Source of the DNA: Rusavskia elegans
Taxonomy: Eukaryota; Ascomycota; Lecanoromycetes; Teloschistales; Teloschistaceae
Reading direction: 5' to 3'
Assembly: GCA_011316305.1 (NCBI GenBank)
Contig: SAUG01000083.1
Location: 62,001-126,000 of the forward strand
DNA: 64,000 nucleotides
Shown: piece after piece, positions 53,404 through 62,104 of the stretch
Numbering within the stretch: position 1 is the stretch's first letter
Layout of the letters: each line of letters begins with the position of its first letter
Notes under the pieces: generated by a model
Seen by the model: only the letters and a program-made list of their open reading frames with translations
What the model was told of the DNA's origin: nothing
The model's database searches: none
Made by a program: the position numbers and the translations under genes

Positions 53404-54442
53404 TTTTTAATACGATAATATATAGACTTTTCCGGATTTATATTAATAACTGTTCGTAATATATAAAAAAATTCCGTTATATAAATATATATCGTTATTA
53501 ATTTCGTTAGAAAATTAAAGTTAAAAACGTTAATATTAAATAAACCGTCTCCGTAAAAATTCGAGCTAATAGTTTTATAAAAACGCTAGTTCTATTATAC
53601 TATAATTAATTTATTAAATTTATCGAATTTCAAAATTATAAATTAAATATATAATTAAATTTTATTAAATCGACCGAAGTTTCTAATATTAAAATACTTT
53701 TATCAATTAATTTAAAATTTTAAATTGAAAAAACTCTTAGAAGTAAGAAGAGAAATAGTACAATTATTTTTATTATCGATAATATAATAAAAAAAAGAGA
53801 TATTTTAATATATAGAAATGATTATAAAGAATTTATAAAAAAGCCAGTTAGTATATTTCGCTAAAACTCGCTAAAGTTAAGTATATCTGCTCTATAAAGT
53901 TTAGCGTAGTCCTAAATAGGCTTAGCGTCTTCTTGGTACTTACTACTTTTTATATAAACTAGTTCTCCATAGATATTCACTCTATCATCAATCAATCATT
54001 ACATGACTCCTTCCTGCCGGCTGACAACAATGAATTCAGCCGGATGTGGCCGTGGCTACTTGAGGTATGTTCAGAATGCCTGACTGGGCCACCCATTACT
54101 TGACATTGTGAAATAAAGATCGCCGATGTACCAGATGGAATAGCTGAAAGATAAGATTCGACAGAGGATGCTGTGCCAATCAAACCAACTTGACCTGTAC
54201 GGACAGACGAGCGACTATGTTTCGGCCCAACATTCAGCAAGCCTATAAGTAGCAGCGGAGGCTTTCGGCTGTACAGGCCTGCTTTCTTTCTCGAACATCT
54301 CTTGCCGTTGACGCAGTGCTTTTTCACGTCTCGAAACATTGCGCACCTCGTTCGGAGGGAACAGGGTGGAGTACCGACATGAAGCTTAGGGCATGCAATT
54401 CATTGATTCTTCGCGTTCTATCAACATGCATACATCATAAGA
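53404..54442. other. Heterochromatin-to-gene boundary; dehydrogenase 3' flank
   Basis: Up to about 53,980 the sequence is RIP-type; after CTATCATCAATCAATCATTAC it becomes compositionally normal within a few tens of bases. From 53,980 to 54,442 it is downstream flank and probably 3' UTR of the minus-strand dehydrogenase gene. A 115-codon minus-strand frame at 53,992-54,339 has no recognisable domain and is not called. Confidence 0.6.
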
Positions 54443-55505
54443 TCATCCATTGACAACGACACCACCGTTGGGGTGCAATGTTTGCCCAGATATCAGACTG
54501 CTGTCCTGACTTGCCAAGAAGACGAAGCAGGTAGCAATTTCCGAGGGCTGACCCGGTCTGCCCATGGGAGTCCCGCTGAATTGATCCATGGCATACTTCT
54601 TCATTGTCGAGGGGATCAATGGGGTCCATACGGGGCCGGGAGCGACGGCGTTGACGCGGATACCGAATTCAATCTGCTGGTTGGACAGGCCACGGGTGAA
54701 GGAGACGATGGCACCTTTGGTGGAGGTGTAGTCCAGAAGATCGGGGCGGCCGATGTAGGCGTTGACGGAGGCGTTGTTGATAATGGTGTCACCGGATTTC
54801 ATGTGCTCAAGGGCGTACTTGGAGATGTAGAAATAGGGGTGGATATTGGTGTCGAAGGTCTTGAGCCATTGATCCCTAGAGACGGTTTGGTTCAGCTATC
54901 CGTCCAAGCAAAGGATATCTGACACATGGAAACGGGCGGGATGACGTACTCTGAGAGCTCACGGATTCCGTTGATCATGTTTTGGTAGGCGGCGTTGTTG
55001 ACGACGATGTTGATGGCTCCCATGTCGGCTATGGCCTGGTCGACGAGCTTCTTGCATACCTCCTTGGTCCTCAGATCGCCGGGGCACAGGTAGCATTTGC
55101 GGCCGCGCTTCTCAACTTCCTCCTTGGTGACCTTGGCGTCGCTCTCTTCCTCGGGAAGGTAATTGATCAAGCAATCAGCGCCTTCCATGGCATAGAGAAT
55201 GGCAATGGCACGACCGATACCGCTGTCGCCGCCTGTGATGATGGCCTTCTTGCCTTCGAGCTTACCGGCGGCTTTGTAGGTTTGGTAGCCACCATCTTCG
55301 GTAGGGATGTTTTCGCTCTGGGGGTCAGGACCTTTCATCTCGCTCTGAAGGCCTGGCTGTGTTTGTTGCTGGATGGGCACTTGGTGACCTGTAGGGGATG
55401 TATTAGTCCAAGCTTCCATAGTAAGCTCGAGCAAGACTGCAGACCTGACTTGAATTGCGAGTCTTCGCTTGAGGCGCCTTTGGCCATATTCTTGACGGTA
55501 TCCAT
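54443..55505 (-). CDS. Classical short-chain dehydrogenase/reductase (SDR), 310 aa
   Basis: Predicted NAD(P)-dependent oxidoreductase of the classical SDR family, closest in layout to the bacterial and fungal group around general stress protein 39/YghA-type and glucose-1-dehydrogenase-like enzymes; the substrate cannot be told from sequence. Exons are 55,445-55,505, 54,950-55,388 and 54,443-54,875; the introns (56 and 74 nt) have GT-AG ends and phases 1 and 2 that keep the frame. In the spliced protein the cofactor motif TGGDSGIG is at 72-79, NNAA at 151-154 (usual form NNAG), and the catalytic set N177, S203, Y216, K220 is complete. A ~60-residue polar N-terminal extension (Q/P-rich) precedes the Rossmann fold, as in this subgroup. 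No signal peptide, so probably cytosolic. It is divergent from the 807-aa gene and the closest gene to the transposon block, yet shows no RIP damage. Confidence 0.93.
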
Positions 55506-57300
55506 AATTGAGATGAGATTATGGCAAGTGTGAGGGATGGTTGATAAGCAGATCGAAGAGAACTGGCTGGTGTGTCTTGGACGTTTGAGTTTTCACGATC
55601 TCAGAGGATCATAATATATAGGAGAATACAAGTATGGGCAGCTACGTCAACATGATGACGTCGGAATAGATGCTCGCTTCGACGCATCGTCATTAAATCA
55701 TCCATTAATACATCCGCTCTTCGCTGCATGACGATGTGCAAGGTTCTAGCGTTGCAAAGTAAGTCGCATCAACCCCGACTCCAGTATACCTTGGTGCCAT
55801 CTCCGACTGTATTTCCTGTGCTATCAGATGAGATGGGAGGATGAGACGTCAGATGTTTTACGGATGTGATAGAGCCACACCCCTAAACCCTTACCGAGCA
55901 GCTAGTCCCGAATGTGTCTAGTCGTATCATCCCATCCTCCGACGTCAACCGCAAATCTGATCGTAATATTACTCTTGATACTCTACTCATCCCCAACAAA
56001 CTACTTTCTCACACTTTTGCTACGCGAGGCGGACTCTGGAGCTCCAGTGGTCATCTATGACCAGGGTAGCATTTGTCATATGGATTTGGACTTTTCTCCT
56101 CAGCAAACTTTTCATTCAAGAGACAGACACATGTCCAAACATTGGCACTTTCTCGCAAGGTTTCCTCTTATTCGGTGCAGTCGTTCAAGGATTGTCAAGG
56201 CTGTTGCTGCTCTCCTACCTAGACTGTACTCTTCCTTTCCTCCGAATACTCCCGACCTCGTTTCCGGCGGCTATTGAATCAACGTGAGTCTACGCAGGCT
56301 TCATTCCTATCAGGTGTTCGTGCCCCTTAGCGGGCAATGACCATTCTACGTGCGGTACAATGCCACATGTATTTCAGGGAATGCACTCATGTACGGAAAT
56401 CTGGAAACGGAATCACATCAAGAAAACCATGTGGGTAAGATCTCGATTAATGCCCTGTTGATTCAAACCTGGCGATGCTTCTGCCTACATGGACGCTCGT
56501 CTGCTGCGTCACCGACGGATGGAATGCTGCACCCGATGGAAAGCTGCATCTCCGACGCTGCATCCGACGCTGCAGGGCAAGCGGGCTTGATCTGAATGGG
56601 AGCCGCTTCTTCGACCTAACTTTATACATCCTTCAATCGCAGCTGAAACCCCTTCATCCGATGTATACCAATCCTGCTTCAAAGGCTCAACTCCGTCCCT
56701 GCCATATACAGCTTCCCTGCATGGTAAAATTCGTGCGGTCATGAACTTCTACCTGTCATCTCGAGTGTACCAGAAGACTATTGTCCTATGTAGATTTCAA
56801 CATATCAGTATTCCGGTGTTGCAATATATACGGTAACATTCAACATTATGGCATGTTGATTGAGGGACTGAAATTCTTCCGCCTATCTCATCACTTTTTG
56901 TTCCTTGTCATTTTCTCTGTCAATAGGACGTAGGCTACTTCCTTTCATAATCTCTTCTGCTTCAGATCTCTATGCCTTCTTCGTGCTCCTGCACACCTAC
57001 TCTACTGGGTACTTATCGTCAACGGTATTGACTCTACGAAAAAAATCCCTACATACCACCACAATATCTTTATGCTTTCAGGATTACCTTCATTCATCTA
57101 TCTTTCAGAAACAATAGTTTCTGGACAGTTCGAATTTCCCCAATTGTTCAATTTGTACGTCTCCGGTTCACTTGACAGCTCTTGTTTAACATATGCAGCC
57201 AACAGCAACAACATCCTGGCATTGTGAAGCCTTCAGCTTTCGCCGCTCAACATAAACGTAGGGCACGACCGTTAAGGATTACACCATCATCGCCAGCGTG
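55506..57300. promoter_or_regulatory. 1.8-kb divergent intergenic region
   Basis: It separates the minus-strand dehydrogenase from the plus-strand 807-aa gene. On the dehydrogenase side, a TATA-like TATATATTAT lies about 110 bp upstream of its ATG (55,611-55,620). CRE-like sites TGACGTCG (55,656-55,663) and GACGTCA (55,845-55,851) and an STRE-like CCCCT (55,880-55,884) are visible. This would fit stress control, but it is inference from short motifs. Frames at 55,912-56,287 with a GTGAGT donor at 56,284 could be exons of a small or decayed gene; I see no domain and do not call it. A local repeat of GACGCTGCATCC lies at 56,550-56,575. Confidence 0.4.
55912..56460 (+). other. Possible small or decayed multi-exon gene, not confirmed
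   Basis: Two overlapping plus-strand frames (55,912-56,277 and 56,057-56,287) encode hydrophobic stretches. The second is followed by a GTGAGT donor (56,284) and an ATTTCAG acceptor (ends near 56,378), with another GTAAGA donor near 56,433. The spliced product would match no family I know. It could be part of the 5' region of the downstream gene, a non-coding transcript, or chance. Confidence 0.15.
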
Positions 57301-59789
57301 ATGAATACTAGGTCCAACTCGACCGCTGGTTCACCAGCCGGGGTTGACTACCCTACGAATGAAAACAGCGTTCATGAGTCCGACTTCGAGATCTGTGAGT
57401 GTCTGACAACCTAGTCCAAAAATCACTCAGCCATGAAACTGACGCCAGTCTGTACGTAGATAGTGAGGATGTTAACAGTCACCTCCAAGAAGTAGATACT
57501 ACGAAAGGCTCAAATCACGAAGACATCCCACCTGAAGCGCGACTACGAACAACCCACAGAAATCAACAAGAGCTTTCAGTTGAGGAGTTTCTTACCAATG
57601 ATGCCCCCCACGATGAGCCAAAGGGAACTCGCTCAAGGCTCAGCTTGGGTTCCAGCCAGGCGGCCAACGTCGATCTGGATTGGGCGTCTCTGAAATCTGA
57701 CATTAGGAGACAGATCGACAAGGATGTAGATTATTTGTTCGAGAAAGTAATAAGAACTTTTCGAAAGGCTTATGAGGACAGGTTAATAACAGAAATCGAA
57801 GCCCAATGGGGTCAGCGGTGCAAAGACTGGCTTAATCAGCAGCTTGCTCAGCAACGGGCCGAAGTGGCAGCTGAGCGCTTGAAGCAAGACTTTCAGCTCT
57901 GCACGGAGGGAGCGAGGCTCAGAAAGCAGTACTGCGACAACTTGGACGAAGCATACCACACGAGAACGGAAAAAGAAAAGGAGGAACACAAGCTCTCCTA
58001 CAAGAAGCATTGGGACAATGAAGAGCGCCCTAAGTATCATAAGTTTTTGAAAACGCGACTTGCAGACGAAGTCAAGGCAGAGCTTAGGGAAGAGTTGGAA
58101 CCGACTGTGAGAGCCGAGCTACGAACCTACTATCTGCCGTCTTTGCAACAGGAAGCCCGGAGGGACCTCGTTCCGGAAATCAGCCAGTACAAACATACCT
58201 CGCAGTTCGCACAAAACGTGGTGGGCCCCAGGCTCCGAGCAAAAAACAGCAAGAGAGATGAGAACGCGGATCGAGACCAGGACTGTCGCGCACAAAATTC
58301 CTTGGGCCCGGTGGTCGGAGCCTCGAACCGGCTGAACTCAGTGCTGGACCATGAACCACCGATAGATTCCGAAAGCAGGCAGAATTCCCAAGCGGGTGCG
58401 TATCAGGGAGGTCTCTTCGGAATCTTTCCTCTTGGTACTTACGATCCCTATCAACACACGTATCAGCCGCAGCCAGTACAGCCTAGCTACGTCCAAAATG
58501 CTACAGCTGCTCCATCTAATGCGGTAAGAAACCATAGCATTGTAGGTCAGCCCATATTTCCACGCCGTGTTCAAGCTCTCAAGGACAATGCCACCGTAAC
58601 TACGTCCACTACAGCTCCATCTACCCAATTTCACCAGCCTACTCCCGCGTCTGGGACCGTTCAGCCTTTCAAATCGCGGCCAGCCGGAAGTGGGACGATG
58701 CCACCACCACCAAGACCTACCGGCGCAAGACTACCTCGACATTTACAGCCGGCACGCATTGGCCAGACGAACTTGCGGGTGATAACCGAGTCAACCTCTC
58801 CACTGCCGTCATACAGGGCTGGAGAGACCTCGGCCATGCCCATGCTCATGGAAGCTCACAACCCTGTCATAGCCCCCTCATCTGCTCCCGAGCAAATGTC
58901 CAAAACTCAGTCTGAGGTCGCCAATACCCAGGCCGGAGAAAGTCGTGATCCAACCAGCGAATCGCTCATCTGTGACACGGCAAATGAAGTTGGATGTGGA
59001 GAACCAGGGCCGGCAGTTCCAGCAGCGAGGACGAACAACACCGACGTGGCAAAGATTCATACTCATGGGCAAGAGCAGGATACGACAATCCAGACGAGAA
59101 CCCCTGAGATCGCCGGCGTACCATCTCCACAGAAGGGAAAGAAACGCGCGCTCCCGGAGGTCGACGAAGCTGAGGATTTTGGTGCTCGTGTGAAGGAGAA
59201 CAAGAGACGAGACGAACCAGCAAAGCCAAAAATCAAACGTACGCGTTTGAATCCTGCCCAACAGATTGAAGGCCCGGGTACCCGGACTCGGGCGGCGGCT
59301 AGGAAAGCTGCTGCTGAGAAGCTGGAACCAACTCCGAAGAAGAGGAATCTAGCAGCGAGCCTATCAACGAATACAACAATTGATACCGGAGCTCCTGCGG
59401 TGGTCATAGATTCTGCTGCGGCTTCAGCCCTGGTACCAGTCCATGCTCCAGCCCATGCTCCAGTCCATGCTCCAGCCCATGCTCCAGCCCATGCTCCAGC
59501 CCTTGCTCCAGCCTCTGCCTCAAGAGCAACAATCCCCTCAACCCAGTTGCCGTCTAAGATGAGCCGCTCTGGTCCGTTGAAACGAGGTCGTGATCCTCAG
59601 GAAGCTGACGAAGAAAAAGAGGAAAAAGATAAAGCGCGAATGTCTCCACCGCCAGCAAAGAGAGCACGGCATGCCCTTACAGAACCTACCGCCAGAGTCC
59701 TCGCGGATCCCAACATTGCCACTGTTCTTCCAAACAATGTCAGTGGTCCCTCCGCCAATGTTGCCACCAATACCGAGAAGCAAGAGTAG
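57301..59789 (+). CDS. Basic, probably nuclear protein of unknown function, 807 aa
   Basis: I do not recognise the family. The best model has exon 1 at 57,301-57,394 and exon 2 at 57,460-59,789. The 65-nt intron begins GTGAGT, has a CTGAC branch-like site and ends GTAG; it joins in frame (phase 1). The open frame starting at 57,399 has no ATG there, which supports the upstream exon. Residues ~103-277 are charged and predicted helical, rich in E/K/R/Q, probably coiled coil. Residues ~350-570 are P/S/T/Q-rich and disordered. The C-terminal third is basic with several nuclear-localisation-like clusters (KKRAL, KPKIKRTR, TPKKRN, KRGRD, AKRAR), a TRTRAAARKAAAEK segment near 640-655, and a short HAPA/HAPV repeat near 691-716. 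A chromatin or transcription-associated scaffold role is only inference. It converges on the SUR7-type gene. Confidence 0.82.
59440..59515 (+). repeat. 12-bp coding minisatellite (His-Ala-Pro-Ala/Val)
   Basis: Tandem copies of CATGCTCCAGCC/CATGCTCCAGTC, about six units including degenerate ones, encode HAPA/HAPV in the C-terminal third of the 807-aa protein. The twelve-base unit keeps the frame, so copy-number change would alter length without a frameshift. Confidence 0.85.
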
Positions 59790-60565
59790 CCAGTGGCTGG
59801 TCGGTCAAAGGCAAGGGGCTAGGCTCTGCGAGCCACAGACGATAAGAAAGCCACCGTCTCGCCTCCGCCGCCAATAATTGAGCAGGCTCCTGCTGCCCTG
59901 TGCAGTGCGTTCGTTCCGTATGCTTGACCTAGGCGTCGTGGTGCTCGCACTGAGTGGGATACTGATAGTGATGGTTGATACGAGAGTTCGGAGGGTAGCG
60001 GTCGGGAAACTGTCGGTATGTGAGGCAGGGGCAGCAAGAGGACGGAGTGAGTCATGGAATTACACAAGATTGCACTGTGGAAGAATATGGAGGTTGTATT
60101 TTGGAGAGGAGGCTTGCTTTTCTGCGAAGCTTTGTTGTGTTTCATGTTTCTGCGCTGCGTGTTTCCTTGGAATCAGTCGGGTTATGCGGATGTTGCGGCC
60201 AAAGAGGCAGTGTTTTGCTGTGTTCATGCGTTGCGTTGGGCTGTTGAAATTGATGCTATCAGACGATTCACTTCGATGCGTGCGAATTTTTTGTGTTTGC
60301 TGGGCTGAAGAATGGTTTACTCAGATGTGTGTAAGATATCAATTTATCTTAATGGGTCAGAGGGTCCAAATACTTCTGCATATCTGTGATTCGATACTAA
60401 CCTCAAGCCTTCTTCCGAGTGATTGGGACAGAAGTCTGATTACGTTGGACTGATAGTCTGAAAATCAAAGGATACACCCAAATTCTCGAGCGAGCCTGAA
60501 TGAGGAACACCGAAGAGAAAGTTCATTAATATATGGCGTCGTAAATGTCCAACCCCTAATGAGCA
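59790..60565. other. Convergent 3' region between the 807-aa and SUR7-type genes
   Basis: It probably holds both 3' UTRs. A 191-codon plus-strand frame (59,878-60,453) is Cys/Leu/Arg-rich, low in motif content and antisense to nothing; I regard it as chance. No RNA gene seen. Confidence 0.5.
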
Positions 60566-61483
60566 TTACTCACTTCGGCCCATCCATCTCCTCCTAGCTC
60601 TAGGTTTCTCCTCGGCGCCCGTTGCACCAACTTCGCCGCCCCTTCCAAAGGGCCGATAGGCCTTCCTACGGCCCTTCCGCCGGCCGGTCCTGACATCTCT
60701 CGCACTGGCGCAGCAACAGCATTGGGCAAAATGAATCAACCAGCCCAGAATGGCTGCTCCGGAAGCAACCCACATGAAGACAAACATCCTGATGCCTATC
60801 TCGGCTTGAATGTTGACCGACTCAGCAGCGCTTTGGATGGCGCTTTTGAAGATCAAAAACATTGCGGTGGCAATAACAGTGGCGACGGTGGTAGTGAAGG
60901 CCGTCAAAAAAGTCAAGATGGTCAGTGGGAGTGATGCCCAGCGGGAGTAGATGGATAAGGGAGCCAGGAGGGCGGTGGGGAGGGCGAGGCAGGCGCCAGT
61001 CAGGAAAAGAGCGAACATCCAATGGGAAGCTATGCGGACGAGATCGAGGGCGTCGGTGATGTTGGTAGGCAGGGCGATGGTTGCACCGGCCAGGAGCTCG
61101 CTAAGGAGGATCTCGATCGGATTGAACCAGTACATCTTCTGTGGTTCACTGCAATAGGTGACGTCGTTCCCATAGCCCTCGCAGAAATTCCACAGACCGA
61201 CTTGGTAGAAGTCATGCAGACCCAGAGTCCTTGCGATGCTGTTGACCAGCCGGAAATTGGGCACGGAGCGAGGGATGATGTTGGACAGATCGAGCTTGAT
61301 GAAGTAGATGGAGGGGAGGACGGGACGTTGGGAGTTGACGCCGCCAATCTCGACGAGGATCAGGAAGACCAAGGTGACGAGAAAGAGAAAGGACGACAGA
61401 AAGGCGAAGATACGGCGCGTTCGGGTGGCTTGAACAATTGTAGAATGGGATATGGCGGGGGGTGATTTGGTGTCAGTCGCCAT
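60566..61483 (-). CDS. SUR7/PalI-family four-span membrane protein, 305 aa
   Basis: Intronless frame with four predicted membrane helices at ~24-46, 153-177, 186-211 and 230-253. The long extracellular loop after helix 1 carries a GLWNFC...YC signature (W98, C101, C111), the claudin-like motif of the SUR7/PalI family. In fungi such proteins sit in plasma-membrane eisosome domains (Sur7, Fmp45) or act in pH sensing (PalI/Rim9); which branch this belongs to is not decidable here. The tail after helix 4 starts with a CCCC cluster (255-258, possible palmitoylation) and is strongly basic. I chose the ATG at 61,483 because it places helix 1 near the N-terminus as usual; the frame is open to an upstream ATG at 61,612, which would add 43 residues. 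It is divergent from the PLC-like gene. Confidence 0.88.
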   Translation of the reverse strand: MATDTKSPPAISHSTIVQATRTRRIFAFLSSFLFLVTLVFLILVEIGGVNSQRPVLPSIYFIKLDLSNIIPRSVPNFRLVNSIARTLGLHDFYQVGLWNFCEGYGNDVTYCSEPQKMYWFNPIEILLSELLAGATIALPTNITDALDLVRIASHWMFALFLTGACLALPTALLAPLSIYSRWASLPLTILTFLTAFTTTVATVIATAMFLIFKSAIQSAAESVNIQAEIGIRMFVFMWVASGAAILGWLIHFAQCCCCASARDVRTGRRKGRRKAYRPFGRGGEVGATGAEEKPRARRRWMGRSE

Positions 61484-62104
61484 GTTGCACGATCCGCTCC
61501 TCATCCACAGCCATTGAAAGCTATTCCCTCGAACAAGGTTACCACTCAGGAGAGGAAAGGAAGTTGATAGCAACCAGGAGCTGGAAAGCAAAACACGAGC
61601 AATGCCACTCAATCAATTGAACAACACAGTCGTGGAGTGAATTCGACTTTGTTTCTAGTGTCAATCCGTCCAATCTGTACGTGTAATGTGCAAGTGTAAA
61701 TTGTACGGACGTATTGTACGAATACGTAGCTGGCTTAATTTAGGTGCCGCTTAAGCGCTTCTGGCTGGGTGACGTCATCCATCCCATTTGGTGCCGGACG
61801 GAACGAACCTTATTATTAAACTTTAATCTTCTATCTTCAGTCAACGTCACCAGCCGTAGGTATTATTATACCATGCGTACGCAATAGTTGAGACTGGTGC
61901 TGCTGGAGTACCGAACATATCTCCATCTGCCAGAGTCCTATAATGGCGTATGTAATCTGATATCTGATATTCCTCATGCCATCTTCCTATTCATGTCACC
62001 GTCTTTCGATCGCAAGATGAATCCTACTTGCTTGAACTGTAAATAAAATCAGAATGCGGCTGGGATCATCAGCACCCATCCGGCTTCAGCACACAAGAAT
62101 AATC
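61484..62104. promoter_or_regulatory. Divergent promoter region of the SUR7-type and PLC-like genes
   Basis: This 621-bp region lies between two genes predicted to act at the cell surface. It contains a perfect CRE palindrome TGACGTCA (61,770-61,777) roughly midway and a further CAACGTCACC near 61,840. ATF/CREB-type bZIP factors bind such sites in fungi; control of either gene by one is inference. Confidence 0.5.
61770..61777. promoter_or_regulatory. Perfect CRE-type site TGACGTCA
   Basis: An eight-base palindrome in the divergent promoter, 287 bp upstream of the SUR7-type ATG and 328 bp upstream of the PLC-like ATG. The match is exact, but function is untested. Confidence 0.55.

Larger units (their letters stand above)
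1..53980. other. RIP-degraded AT-rich heterochromatin-like block
   Basis: The whole stretch is very AT-rich, with CpA and TpG almost missing, TpA abundant and CpG still common, which is the footprint of repeat-induced point mutation (C to T preferentially at CpA) in ascomycetes. No long open frame survives on either strand, and remnants of retrotransposon coding sequence are broken by TAG/TAA codons that look like mutated CAG/CAA or TGG. The block is built from nested mobile elements listed separately. Such blocks are usually H3K9-methylated and lie in centromeric, subtelomeric or dispersed repeat islands; which of these applies cannot be told from the window. The right edge at about 53,980 is abrupt. 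Confidence 0.93.

Noticed and set aside
1..53980. Centromere or telomere call for the AT-rich block
   Set aside because: No TTAGGG-type array is seen and nothing in sequence alone marks a fungal regional centromere; only RIP-degraded repeats can be claimed.
53992..54339. 115-codon minus-strand frame as a gene
   Set aside because: No recognisable domain, no intron signals, and it lies in the 3' flank of the dehydrogenase at the compositional boundary.
54473..55533. Plus-strand frames of 149 and 183 codons opposite the dehydrogenase
   Set aside because: They are antisense to the dehydrogenase exons; Gly/Asp/Val-rich composition is the expected shadow of that coding sequence.
57395..57448. Alternative acceptor GCCAG for the first intron of the 807-aa gene
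   Set aside because: Joining GTGAGT to this acceptor puts the exon out of frame and meets a TAG within a few codons; the GTAG at 57,458-57,459 keeps the frame.
57399..57459. Translation of the large protein starting at 57,399
   Set aside because: The codon there is GTG, not ATG. An upstream ATG exon at 57,301 with a well-formed intron explains the open frame.
59878..60453. 191-codon plus-strand frame as a gene
   Set aside because: Odd Cys/Arg/Leu-rich composition without motifs, located in the convergent 3' region of two genes.
61022..61465. 147-codon plus-strand frame opposite the SUR7-type gene
   Set aside because: It is an antisense shadow of a four-span membrane protein with family motifs.
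62054..62104. Upstream ATG at 62,054 for the PLC-like gene
   Set aside because: It would place 17 polar residues before an otherwise textbook signal peptide that starts at 62,105.
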